Source: Ahaetulla prasina
Taxonomy: Eukaryota; Chordata; Lepidosauria; Squamata; Colubridae
Direction: 5' to 3'
Assembly (NCBI RefSeq): GCF_028640845.1
Contig: NC_080539.1
Span: 193,635,436-193,699,435 of the forward strand
Length of the DNA stretch: 64,000 nt
In this document: positions 12,788 through 23,520 of the stretch, piece by piece
Layout of the letters: every line of letters starts with the position of its first letter
Numbering within the stretch: position 1 is the stretch's first letter
Position numbers and translations under genes: made by a program
Notes under the pieces: generated by a model
Seen by the model: only the letters and a program-made list of their open reading frames with translations
Databases searched by the model: none
Told to the model about the DNA's origin: nothing

Positions 12788-13225
12788 CTAATTATTCAAA
12801 GGCAATCTGATATTTCTTAATCTGATATCTGTTTTGTAGATAATCAATCCATTTTTCCATTCAATTAAATATCTTTCCTGCGTATTGTCTTTTAAAAACG
12901 CTGAGATTTTAGCCATCTCAGCCAAATTAATAACTTTCAATATCCATTCTTCTATTGTAGGTATCTCTTCTTTCTTCCAGTATTGTCCAATCAACAGTCT
13001 TGCTGCTGTTATTAAATTCAAAATCAATTTAGTCTCAATCCCTGTACAATCCATTATAATTCCCAAAAGGAAAAATTGTGGCAGGAACTTTATCTTCTTC
13101 TTCAGTACATTTTGAATAATCCACCAAATTCTTATCCAAAAGACCTTAATTTTCTTGCAGGTCCACCAAATATGAAAATATGTAGCATCATCACAATCAC
13201 ACCTCCAACATTTCGCTTGGTCTCA
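12788..13225 (-). pseudogene. L1 ORF2 C-terminal segment
   Basis: Read on the minus strand from about 13225, the frame gives a cysteine-containing segment, AKCWRCDCDD followed by FHIWWTCKKI. It then stays open to the stop at 12788, ending with a KNGLIIYK-type tail. This is the L1 ORF2 C-terminal zinc-knuckle-like region, whose usual form is CWRC...HIWW.C. The segment is in a different frame from the endonuclease part upstream. About 145 codons remain. It is a remnant, not a functional gene. Confidence 0.8.
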
Positions 13226-13590
13226 TGTAACATTTTGTAAAACTTTTCTTGTTGCTGATTAGGTGCATAAATACCTATCAACAAAGTATTTTTTGCATCT
13301 ATCACCAGTTCAATAGCAATAAATCTTCCTTGAATATCTGCCTCAATTAGCTTAGCTGGTAAATCCTTCCTGATATATACAACAATTCCATGCTTCTTTT
13401 CCAAAGCTGATGCAACAAAATGGTTACCCAATTTTGAATTAATTAAATATTTTTGGTCTGATAATTTTATATGTGTCTCTTGCAAACAAATCACATCATT
13501 TTTAAATTGTTTCAAGTAGTGAAATATTTTCCTTCTTTTCTGAGCTGAATTCAAGCCATTAACATTCCATGACAAGATTCTATTTGCCAT
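13215..13590 (-). pseudogene. L1 ORF2 N-terminal endonuclease fragment
   Basis: The minus-strand frame starting at 13590 opens MANRILSWNVNGLNS and carries the apurinic endonuclease signatures: WNVNGL with the catalytic-loop Asn near residue 9, VICLQETH with the catalytic Glu near residue 38, and IGIYAPN near residue 107. It breaks off near residue 125 at the internal deletion and then reads out of frame. The missing downstream part includes the rest of the endonuclease and all of the reverse transcriptase. Its start overlaps the preceding ORF1 remnant by 11 bp. Confidence 0.85.
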
Positions 13591-13870
13591 TACTGGCCTC
13601 CTGAAGCTTTGAAGCAGACAACGGAAGCTCCTCCTCCGGTATCTTCCGTCTAGCTCCTCCCACAGCTTCCATAATGGGATCCTGACTTTTACTTTGAGAC
13701 TGTTGCTCTTCTTTACGCTTAAGGGCTCCTCTTGTCACCCTTTGCTCTTGTGGTTCCTCTAATACTGGCAGCAATAAAGGCTCTTGGGTCACCACGCCTT
13801 CTTGAGTCTCTTGAAGTTTTTCTATCACTTCTATTTCGACTTTCAAAACTGTAGTAATAAAATATAACAC
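13580..13870 (-). pseudogene. L1 ORF1 C-terminal remnant (probable)
   Basis: A minus-strand open frame of 96 codons rich in Glu, Gln and Lys ends 11 bp inside the ORF2 endonuclease frame. That spacing is what an L1 ORF1-ORF2 junction looks like. I do not see an RNA-recognition fold, so the ORF1 identity rests on position. It could also be a 5' ORF1 tail from a divergent squamate L1. Confidence 0.5.
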
Positions 13871-13900
13871 TACAAATCAAAATAAAACAAGCAATTCCAG

Positions 13901-15504
13901 GCCACTGTTACCTGAAATTATAAAATTAGTAGTTAGAAAAATAATGGTGGCCTCTTTACTGGGATTTTGTCTCTATAAAGATAGAAGGATTTGGCTTTGT
14001 TTCAAAATGCTATGGAGAAAGAGTTTCTTTCCTAGGAAAAAAAAAGTAACGAAGTGATAGCCTAGGCCTCAGTGTTATCTTACTCACTTGTTTTATCTTC
14101 TCAAGGAAAATGTTGGGATTACTGGGAGATATAATACCAATTTGTTTGTGATAAGAGTGATATTAGCAGTCAATACCACTTTACAACTGGTTCATTAATC
14201 AGGTTGCAAAGGCATACCATGAGATGGGAAAATATTGACTGTTTTTCCCACGGAGAAAACAGAACAGCTGTCTTGTGCTCAAAGCATAAGTTTTGGCAAA
14301 TAATTTCCTTTGAACTTAAATGAGAGCATCTTTTGAGTTTTTATAACGAGCGATTGTAAGACTAAGGATTAGTCAGACAAGTGTAACTTGCAAAATATTC
14401 AGAAGTTATTCCATATGACATTCATGTTCATATTTTTTGCATCTCTGAAAAAATATTGTGCATGTAAAATATCTAGTTGATTTTTTTCCTCTTCCTCCTC
14501 CCTGCTTTACATTTGAGAGAACATATATTCTTGTCTTAATTGCAAGATAAACACTTGAAGCCTCCTATTAATATTGTTCTGTGAACAAGATCCTGTATAT
14601 GATTCTATGACCTTGGTGACCTATGACCTTAAATGATATGGTATTATGATGCAGAATTATCAGAGGAACTAGAAAGGACAAGTGTAAATATACTAGTATT
14701 TATTACAAGTAATAAACCTGTTGTTTTTTGTTTGAAAGGTTTGCATCTATCTTGTAATTTGCAAATTACAAGGTAAAGAGAAAAGGCAGAGGAGAAAAAA
14801 GTTTTCACAGAATATACTTCCCAAAAAGTTGTCCCCAATTAATGTTCTTGTTTATCTTTCACTTTAAAAAAGGAAGAATTTATGCAGTGTCACCAGTCCC
14901 AGGTGTTTTATGGTTTGGTGGTTGAGCTGAAACAGAATTGCTTATCTGAGATGCCTGAGTGTATCTTTTTCAGGTTCAATGAGGTGACTAGGAGGCAAAG
15001 GTTCCAATCCTTGTATTAGCTCTGGGAAGGGAATGGGATTGATCTCGACCTCAAACGGAGTGACAGGAACTTCCCCCTTCTTCTCCTTCTATCCCTATCC
15101 CTATGTTCCATTGTCCCAAAAATCTCTCTCCCCTTCCTTGAACTGGGATGAGTCCTTTCCTGAATCATGGAGCACTGAAAATAAACTGGAGAAGCTGGTT
15201 GTGTAGGTTCCCTGTTTTGAGGTTTTGTATATTCTATAAAACAGTAGGATGCAGAATAAAGAATTTATGTTAGAGGAACGCAAAGTCCAGTAAGAGAAAC
15301 AATGGGGCCAATTACATGGAAAGTGGTGAGCGTTTGCAAAGTTCAAGCAGGGCTAGGCATTCATCACTGAGGCTCCTTCCAATTCTAGGATCCCATCTAT
15401 TTGTTAACTAGGTAAACGTATGTCCTCCACCTCCCTCTTGACTCTGCATGGCTAATGATGAAAAAAGAAAATCAGAACAAAGACAACCATTTAAAAAAGT
15501 TGGG
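13901..15504. other. intronic sequence, nothing recognised
   Basis: About 1.6 kb with no recognisable repeat or exon. Open frames at 14644-14838 and 15101-15346 (minus) are unpatterned. Confidence 0.55.
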
Positions 15505-15757
15505 CAGGACAAGAAACAACGGATGTAAACTAATCAAGGAGAGAAGCAACCTGGGATTAAGGAGAAACTTTCTAACAGTGAGGACAATTAACCGATGGAA
15601 CAGCTTGCCTTCAGAAGTTGTGGGTGCTTCATCACTGGAGGTTTTTAAAAAGAGACTGAACAGCATTTGCCTGAAATGGTATAGGGTCTCCTGCTTGAGC
15701 AAGGAGCTGGACTAGAAGACTTCTAAAGTCCCTTCCAGCTCTATGCCATTCTGTAGC
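15505..15757 (+). mobile_element. CR1 LINE 3' end fragment
   Basis: The plus-strand frame contains [20 protein letters not shown] followed by NRWNSLPSEVVGASSLE, the C-terminal signature of CR1 ORF2. The same words occur in the copies at 38225-39025 and 22222-23520. Downstream comes the CR1 3' terminal sequence 'ggactagaagacttctaaag', then 'cccttccagctct'. It is a heavily 5'-truncated copy of about 250 bp, as is usual for CR1. Confidence 0.85.
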
Positions 15758-16043
15758 CACAACATCACACATTCAGATTAATTCTGGAGCTCTACTGCCA
15801 GAGCCCCCAACTAGAAGCAAAGCCAGGTGTTTCATGCCTCAGAAAGGCCAGCAGGGGTAGTGCAAATCAGATCTCAAGTGCATATGTGTGTGTGATAGTG
15901 GGTGTAATCCAGAGGGCAGGCACCAAGGCAGATGCTGCCTAAAGAGGAAGGAGCATCTGTCATCAACAAAGGCTGTTGCCTGATCACTTCTGGTCTGACC
16001 CTGAGCCAACTTTCAAAAACCAAGGCAATTGATTCTGTTATAA

Positions 16044-16302
16044 GGGCCGTAATAGCTCAGGCTGTAAGAAGCCTGTTATTAGAACACAGTAGCCTGCAAT
16101 TACTGCAGGTTCAAGCCCGGCCCAAGGTTGACTCAGCCTTCCATCCTTTATAAGGTAGGTAAAATGAGGACCCAGATTGTTGGGGGGGCAATAAGTTGAC
16201 TTTGTAAATATACAAATAGAATGAGACTATTGCCTTATACACTGTAAGCTGCCCTGAGTCTTCGGAGAAGGGCGGGATATAAATGTAAATAAATAAATAA
16301 AA
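16044..16302 (+). mobile_element. tRNA-derived SINE with L2-like 3' tail
   Basis: The head carries polymerase III promoter-like boxes: box A TAGCTCAGGCTG (16053-16064) and box B GGTTCAAGCCC (16108-16118). The 3' end (16251-16302) reads GCCCTGAGTCTTCGGAGAAG followed by a GGGCGG-type stem and an (AAAT)n tail. It is nearly the same as the 3' end of the L2 LINE at 49355-50042. A second copy lies on the minus strand at 42647-42893. The shared tail implies that this SINE is mobilised by the L2 machinery (inference). No clear target duplication. Confidence 0.85.
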
Positions 16303-16939
16303 ATTCTAGCGTGACACTATGTTTGAGAGTTTGGATTAGAGATTTCGGTAAAGGGCACTTTTGAATCTAACAATAATTTACATATAACTGAACACATTTC
16401 AAAATTTAGTTTGCATGTGGCTACATCAACTATATAGTCAAGTCTAGAGGGATGTGTTCTGCAGGGTTTCTCAAACTTAATATGCAAGCAAAAATATGTT
16501 GGAGACACATCAATTTGTAACTGCTTCTTCCCAAAGGTATCTCAGTTATGCATTATAAACTTGTTTCTTCATTGAAGCAATTACAGGTACCATAATATAA
16601 ACTTTAAAACAATATGCCCATTGGAATTTCTTTCTCCTATTGCACAACCTGTGTTCAAATTTTCAAAGAATTCCCAGTTTGGCACAATAAACTTTTTACA
16701 ATATTGAAGAGGTATGAATTGTTTTCTTCAAATATCAAAAGACTGTATCTTTTCACTTGTCAATTTATCCAGCTTTCATAGGAAACCTCAACCAAGTTTG
16801 TGTGTTTCCCTGATTTAATACAGAAGACAATGGTTTATTTCAGTAGGACAGAAGTTCCAGCCTGTTGTTTGCCTTTCTTAAAGGGCCCAGCAGGTGGCAC
16901 CACTTAGCTGACCCTGGCTGAACGTGAGAAAAATCAAGG
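16303..16939. other. intronic sequence, nothing recognised
   Basis: About 640 bp between a SINE and a hAT element. No repeat family or coding signal recognised. Confidence 0.55.
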
Positions 16940-16947
16940 GTTAGTAC

Positions 16948-17211
16948 CAGTGTTGGGTTTCAAATTTTTTTACTACTGGTTCTGTGGCTGTGGCATGGTG
17001 GGCATGGCATGGCTTGGTGGGCGTGGCTTGGGAGTGGCAAAGGAAGGTTATTGCAAAATCCCCATTTCCTCCTGATCAGCTGGGACTTGGGACACAGAGA
17101 ATAGATGGGGGCGGGGCCAGTCAGAATTTTTACTACCGGTTCTCCGAACTACTCAAAATTTCCACTACCGGTTCTCCAGAACTGGTCAGAACCTGCTGAA
17201 ACCCACCTCTG
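16948..17211 (+). mobile_element. hAT MITE, CAGTGGTGGG family (264 bp)
   Basis: Starts CAGTGTTGGGTTTCA. The right end, reverse complemented, reads CAGAGGTGGGTTTCA, an inverted repeat with two mismatches in 15. Flanking 8-bp repeats are GTTAGTAC (16940-16947) and GTTAATAC (17212-17219), one mismatch. The interior has a repeated 'tactaccggttctcc' motif shared with the copies at 18032 and 22676. No transposase frame. Confidence 0.9.
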
Positions 17212-17419
17212 GTTAATACTGTAATTTAATTTAATTTCTCAGTTTTGACTGTGCATGCTCTGGGTAATTTTGAGACTGCCCGACAGCCCAATAAGTCTTA
17301 CAATTAAAAGAGAATCAGAAAGAAACAGATACTAAAAAGGATAATACACCCAACCCATAACACTCCTCACTCCCCCCCAAAAATACCCCAAACCAAATGG
17401 GCTCAAACATCTTAACCCA

Positions 17420-18800
17420 AGGCCTGAAGAACAATCAGGTTTTTAACAAATTGTGAAAAGTCAGGCGGGAATAATATCCAGTGGGATATTATTCCAGAAG
17501 GCAGCAACCATTCATAACCAAGATGCCATATTTCCTGAATACTGCAAGGTGACATTGCTTAATCAACAGGATCTAGAGTATGCCCACTCTGATTGACCTC
17601 ATTGGGCTTGCAGAAGTATGGAGACAGATGATTCTCAGATAACCAGGCTCTATGCCATGAATGGCTTGGAGATTATAACACCTTGAATTGTACCCAGAAG
17701 AAGCAAGCATAGCTTGCAAAACAGCGGGGACATTGCACATACACATCTATTATTGCTTCTGCTTCTGCCTATCTGAAGAGCCTTCCAATTCAGGAATGGG
17801 CATAACTAGTGTACCAAATGAAACTCTTGCCAAAAGGCTACCACCTGTTTTTCAAGTAGCTGTGAGTCCAATAGGGTCCCAAATTCTAATATAAGGAAAA
17901 TCCCCATGAAAATTAAAGATGAAATATCCCCAGAACTTGGGGGAGGGGTCAGACAAATTCTCTTGATCTTGTTAGGACTGAAAATAAGTCTATTCTTCTC
18001 CATCCAGGCCCACACAATCTCCAGGCTGTGGCAGTGGTAAAATCCAATTTTTTTTACTACTGGTTCTGTGGGTGTGACTTGGTGGGTGTGGTTTGGCTTG
18101 GTGGGCATGGCAGGGGAAGGATACTGCAAAATTTCCATTCCCACCCCACTCTGGGACCAGCCAGAGATGGTATTTGCCGGTTCTCTAAACTACACAAAAT
18201 TTCTGCTACCGGTTCTCCAGAACCTGTCAGAACCTGTTGGATTTCACCCCTGGGCTGTGGTCAGGATTTTGAAAGCATTACTTGGTCGGCCTGGGGTCAA
18301 GATGCATGATTAGATATCATCAGTATATTGGTAATATCTGATCCCTAACTGACAGATCACCTTGCTCAGTGACTTCACATAGATGTTAAAGAATTGGGGA
18401 GGTAGAGTGGTATTTTGTGACAAAATGCAGGTGCAACATCAGACCCCTATCAACACTGATTGACACTGGACACTATAAAACAGCGCCCCGCATTCCAAGC
18501 TCCTGAAGCTGATCCAAAAGAATAATGTATCAAAAGCCACTGGGAGATCTTTTATCTTTTACTCTATATCTTCCCACCATGGCATTTTCTTGTGCTTCAT
18601 GTCCCAGAGCTGCTCAGAAAATCAAGGCAACTAGGGAGAGGCCACACAGGGACAATATGGTCCAATGTCTCAATCATGCACCTAGTTTAGTCTTCAATTA
18701 AAGCCTCAGCTGAACTGCTCACCAAGTCCTCAGGAAAAACCCTAAGCTCCCTCTGGAACTCAACTGGGTCAATCAAATGCTTAGAGCAGGCTGACCCAAC
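17420..18800 (-). mobile_element. L2-clade LINE remnant, old, interrupted by hAT
   Basis: On the minus strand the broken frames give reverse-transcriptase-like pieces: FFNIYVKSLSK, then a Y-T-D-D box at 18316-18327 (the YxDD catalytic motif). These are followed by WMEKNRLIFSPNKIKRI and a 'GTLLDSQLLEKQV' segment resembling the thumb region of L2-type LINEs. Many stops and frameshifts show age. A hAT MITE (18032-18252) splits the copy. The 3' side (about 17420-17700) corresponds to the C-terminal region and shares words with the copy at 43338-44100. Outer limits are approximate. Confidence 0.7.
18032..18252 (+). mobile_element. hAT MITE, CAGTGGTGGG family (221 bp), nested
   Basis: Starts CAGTGGTAAAATCCA and ends GGATTTCACCCCTG. 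It is flanked by the perfect 8-bp duplication GGCTGTGG (18024-18031 and 18253-18260). The interior shares 'tttttactactggttctgtg' and 'ctaccggttctccagaac' with 16948-17211. It interrupts the L2-clade LINE remnant, so it inserted after that LINE. Confidence 0.92.
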
Positions 18801-21631
18801 TGGCCATCTCTCTGAGTACTAGAATAGGAAAACACAAGAAAATTCAAAGCTATAGGCTTTTAAAAATCCAACCAATTGAAAACCATTCTGTCCCAGAAGA
18901 AGGCAGTAGCAAACAACCTACTGCTTGCTGCCAAGTTAATTATGTGGATGTGTGTGGGAATTTATTAACATTCTAATAGAAACAGAGGAATTGAGCAACA
19001 ATCTTTTGGAGGTTTTAATGGAAGTTTCATTAAAAGAATTACCATCATCACGCTGAACATACCACAGAGTAGTAGCATATATAGAAATACTCTCCAAAAA
19101 CAAAACATTTCTTATGGGGACAAATGCTGACTCCATTTTCCCATACTCAGTTGCCTTTATGTAGCCTGCCTTTTCTTTAGGCTCAGTTTTCTCTATTTTA
19201 GTGCTTCATTTGCTTCCTTGTGTTTGTCATTTCCATTCGTTTCTCCATGTTCCATAGGCTTCTATTCCTTTGCTTGCTTCATGCTTTTCATTGTCTGGCT
19301 AGGATTCCCAGCAGGTCTATTTGGCCTACATAATTCTTAAACTTTCCTCAAGATTGGCAGAAGTATTGTCAGGTCCCGGTGTGTTGTTAAATGAGAGTTC
19401 AAAATCACATGTAGCAATGCAAGATCTTCTTTATACAGTGTGTTTTCTTGAGAAATATAGATAGCAGTTCTCATATTTTCTGTATACAAGTTTAGCTGAT
19501 ATTTTCTTCTCCAATAAAAGCAAACTGCTACTGAGAGTTTAATATATTCTCTTTCCTTCATTTTCACAGGAACATGAACAAATAGTTCTTTTAGATTTTG
19601 GAATAATATCTACTGCTGTTGATTTTTGGATTATTCCTGGTGCTCCTCAATATTCTTTCCAATTGTATGTCTATTGTTGAAGTGATTTGCATGAAGATAA
19701 GCAAAATTGAACTCTGAATTGTGATTGTGTGGTGGCATATTAAATGAGCATGGTATTGACAGTCATTTAAAAAAATACATCAGAATGAGAAGAGAAAGGT
19801 AGTCTGAATTAATAGTATCTGTTCACACACACACACACACACTCATTGTAAGACACCAGAGACAAAAAGGCAACCCCAAAATTAGCTCTCCAGGACCAGC
19901 TGTTATTTCATCTGTGGCTAAAAGTTAGAAAATGGCAGGGTTCATTGCTCACAGATGAAAGGTTGCAGAACCCTTCTCCCTCTCTATATTCTCATTGGTC
20001 TACTGGTAGGAGACCGGCAATTTAAAACAGAAATACTCATTCCATTATTAAGGTGTAGTGGGATGAAAAAAAGATGCTAATAAAGAGATGTTAATAAAGA
20101 GATGCTAGTATTTCTTCTTGACCTCATTTAGGGTTGATGAAAGAATGGAATATTAATTTTAACACAGAACAAATGGTTTAATGGATCTGTTTTTTCTGCT
20201 TCTACTCCTCATCACCCCACTCATTCTTTGCCATTAGTTACACTTAGATCGTAATCTACCCCTCCAAAATCATGAAAAAAAGCTTTACACGATTTCAAAA
20301 AGATTTCAAAAAATAAAAGGTTAAGACATCTGTTATATCTCTCTCTTATAATTAGTGTCTTGTTCATCTATTTTTTTATATAAAGCAACTATTATGCAAA
20401 TATTCAGCAATTTTGTTTCAAGTCCTCTTTGTAGTTGGATGAGCAATTTTGTGTAATTCTAATTCAACTGCCTCTATCACATCACCCTGTAATTTTTTTC
20501 CTGTTCCCTTCCACCCTTCCATCTTGTATTTATGATGATGGTGAAGATGATTATAATTTTGTAGAAGGAGTGTTTAGTATGAAATATGTTTATGCTTAAT
20601 GAATCAAGCTTTGAGGTGTTCATATGAAATAAAGTCACATCACAGTTCCTCTCTTATAGAGGAATCCTCACTTTCTACCCCTTTATACAGTAGTATAAAT
20701 ATTAGAAATAGTAATTTGTAGATCTGTATAAATTAAATCTGATCCTATTCTAATCACTCATTTAATTTCGTTAATCAAGTTGATTTTATTTAATTTTAGT
20801 TATATTTCCTTTTGCTTTTCATCTTTCATGTCTTTCATTGACTTACTATTTATTGCTATCCTCTCTGGATAATTGGTTTCATTGTCAAACTGTTCTAACT
20901 CTTATGAATTTTTTTTCTAACATTCAGTTGGAATCTGTTTTCTTGTATCTTAATTCCACCATGTCATGTCCGACACACTGGAATGACAGAACAAGTCTCA
21001 TCTTTTTATCTGATATCATATGAGATGTATAAATAATTTTATCAATCTTTCTTCATAGGTTTAGTTTCTAACCCCCAACCATCTTTGCTGATCCCTTGTG
21101 GAACTTTGCTGGATTCTTTTTTAAATTATAAAACCCCCAGTAGGGTAAGGTTCTGGAAGTAGGGTCTGACAGATAAAATGAAAAGAAATGATTACTTCCT
21201 GTAAATTGAAAATTATACTTTGGCTGGTGCAGCCTAGAATTAAATGTGCCTTTTTTTGTAGCAGTAGCAGGACTTATACAGAATTAATAAGCAACTTCTA
21301 TTCCAGTAATTTTCTTTTTCAAGCCGGGTATTCCACCTATACCTGGGCATTGATTTTTGTTTCCTAACTGAATTTTAGGAAAGCAAAGCATACAGCTTTG
21401 ATGAGTGTTCCTTCAACACTTTATCCCAATCATTAATGAATAAGGTAGCCCAGGACTGACCCTTGTTACATCCATTTGATCTTTCTCTGTTTTTTTAAGC
21501 TATCTCTCAGTATGATTTTCAATCCAGCTATGTATTTATTTAATAATGATGCCATCTAGCACACACTAGCTTGGCAGTATATCTTGGAGTAACTTGTCAT
21601 ATGCATTGCTAAAATCAAGATATATTAAATA
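18801..21631. other. intronic sequence; short CA microsatellite
   Basis: About 2.8 kb without recognised transposon or exon. A short CA run lies at 19824-19842. A near-duplicate pair AAAGAGATG(C/T)TAATA is seen at about 20070-20110. Open frames here show no domain pattern. Confidence 0.55.
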
Positions 21632-21960
21632 CAGATACTCCTCATATTATAATAGGTTACTTAGCGATCGTTCAAAGTCACAACAGACATACCCAGATCT
21701 ACTTGCAATCCAGATTTGAAGTTCTGCACCACCATCCCTGCAGTTGTATGATCTCATTTTGGGTGCTTGGCAACAATTTGAGGCAAGAAAACACCCAGTA
21801 TGGACAATGGATTTGCTTAATGACCACCATGGTTCCCTGAACAAATGTCACAAAAAAGTTCACAAAATCTTGCATGGCCACATGATGACCTGCTTAATGA
21901 CTGACATGATTTATGACTGTAATTCCAGGCCCAATTATGGTTGTAATTTGAAAACAACTA
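21632..21960 (+). mobile_element. mariner-like MITE, diverged (about 330 bp)
   Basis: Starts CAGATACTCCTCATATTATA after TA. It carries 'TTACTTAGCGATCGTTCAAAG' and 'GCTTAATGACTGACATGATT' segments, which align with the elements at 10081 and 46659. The right end ('AATTATGGTTGTAATTTG') is degraded, so the boundary near 21960 is approximate. It appears older than the other two copies. Confidence 0.6.
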
Positions 21961-22221
21961 TAAGAAAGTAGTTTAAAAGTCTCACAGTCCTGCTTTTCTG
22001 TTTTCTGTTTATTCTTAACTCATGAGTTTTATTAGAAAAGATTGAATTAAAGAAAAAGTGGGATAGCTCTGATTTTTATTTGATATTATCATTTTGTCAT
22101 CTTCATTAGCAGCTGGTATATCTGTTTTCCTCTTTTATTTTGAATATGCCTAAAGATGCCATTCTTATTCTTCTTTGCTGATCTCAACTCATTCCAAACA
22201 TTTACTTTTGTGACTTCATCA

Positions 22222-23520
22222 GAATCAGAACAGAGTTGGAAGGGACCTTGGAGGTCTTCTAGTCCAGCCCTCTGCTCAAGCAGAAAACCCTATACTATTT
22301 CAGAGAAGTGGCTGTCCAGTCTCTTCTTAAAACCTCCAATGATGAAGCACCCAAAACTTCTGATGGCAAGCTGTTCCACTGGTTAATTGTCCTCGATGTT
22401 AGGAAGTTTCTTCTTAATTCTAGGTTGCTTCTCTCCTTGGTTAGTTTCCATCCATTGTTTTTTATCCTGCCCTCTGATGCTTTGGAAAATAAATTGACCC
22501 CTTCCTCTTTGTGGCAGCCTCTCAAATACTGGAATACTGCTATCATGTCACTGCTAGTCCTTCTTTTCCCTAGACTAGCCAAACCCAAATCTTGCAACCG
22601 TTCTTCATATGTTGTAGTCTCCTGGCCTTTAATCATCTTAGTTGATCTTGTTTGCACTTTTTCCAAAGTCTGAACCAGGGGTGGGTTCTACTTAGCTTTA
22701 CTACTGGTTTGCAACAGGAGTGCATGTTTGCTTTACTCATGGGTATGCGCACTTCTGCGCATAAGATGTGCATGTGCAGATCGTACCTTATGATGTTCAG
22801 GTGGGTGGGCAGAGCCTCCCACCACTTTTACTATTGGTTCTCAAGAACTGGACAGAACCGGGAGCAACCCACCACTGGTCTGAACATCTTTTTTGTAATG
22901 TGACCAAAACTGGTTGCAATATTCCAGGTGTGGCCTTACTAAGGCTTTATAAAGTGGTAATAATACTTCACGTGATTTTGATTCTATGCCTCTGTTTATA
23001 TAACCAAGGACTGTATTAGCTTTTTTGACTGCTGCCACACATTGCTAACTCATCTTTAAGTGATTGTTCACTAGGACTCCAAAGTCCCTCTGACAGTTAC
23101 TATTTTGGAGCCAGGTTTTGCTTAATCTGTACTTGCACCTTTGGCTCTTCCTACTTAGGCGTAAAACCTTGCTTTTCTCCATATTAAATTTCATTTTGTT
23201 GGTTAGGACCCATTGTTCAAGTCTGTCAATATATTTTTTTGATCCTGAGCATGTCTTCTGGAGTGTTGGCTATTCCTGCCAGTTTATGTGTGGGGTCACA
23301 GCTCATATGTGGGATCCTGGGCTAATTATCTTTATTGTTCGTCCATTGTTAATATGTGTTCTTTTAAAATATTCTCTAAACTATTTATGCCGTCAGATTA
23401 GTTTTGTTTTGATCCACAGATTATCTGAATCTTTCAGATCTCCAAACTGAATATTTACCCAATCTGTTAATCAGTGAATCCAATGTAGATCCTAGTGCCA
23501 GTTTGTGAAATACCCATTGC
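22222..23520 (-). mobile_element. CR1 LINE 3' half, interrupted by hAT
   Basis: The 3' end at 22222 begins (plus-strand view) AGAATCAGAACAGAGTTGGA, the complement of the CR1 3' terminus. Minus-strand frames encode ANTVLGYINRGIE and [19 protein letters not shown]. After the hAT insertion they continue with [18 protein letters not shown] and [20 protein letters not shown]. This is the CR1 ORF2 thumb and C-terminal domain. Further upstream, 'KMKFN' and 'DFGVLV' words continue the match to about 23480. Stops and frameshifts mark it as dead. Confidence 0.88.
22676..22877 (+). mobile_element. hAT MITE, CAGTGGTGGG family (202 bp), nested in CR1
   Basis: Starts CAGGGGTGGGTTCTA and ends CCCACCACTG. 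It is flanked by perfect 8-bp repeats GTCTGAAC (22668-22675 and 22878-22885) and interrupts the CR1 ORF2 remnant. One of the two GTCTGAAC copies is therefore original CR1 sequence. The interior differs from its relatives ('gggtatgcgcacttctgcgc'), suggesting a distinct subfamily. Confidence 0.93.

Larger units (their letters stand above)
12551..13900 (-). mobile_element. L1 retrotransposon, internally deleted
   Basis: Minus-strand L1. The 3' end shows an AATAAA signal running into poly(A), seen as T-rich DNA at 12551-12570, preceded by a G-rich polypurine 3' UTR (12598-12660). The 5' part keeps the end of ORF1 and the start of ORF2. The 3' part keeps the ORF2 C-terminus. The reverse transcriptase core is absent: endonuclease sequence jumps directly to C-terminal sequence near 13210-13225. 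A typical L1 is 5-7 kb; this copy is about 1.35 kb. The 5' boundary near 13900 is approximate and no target duplication was found. Confidence 0.85.

Noticed and set aside
16044..16120. Possible tRNA gene
   Set aside because: Box A and B are present, but the sequence continues into a SINE body and L2-like tail. The two-box head is that of a tRNA-derived SINE, and the spacing is loose.
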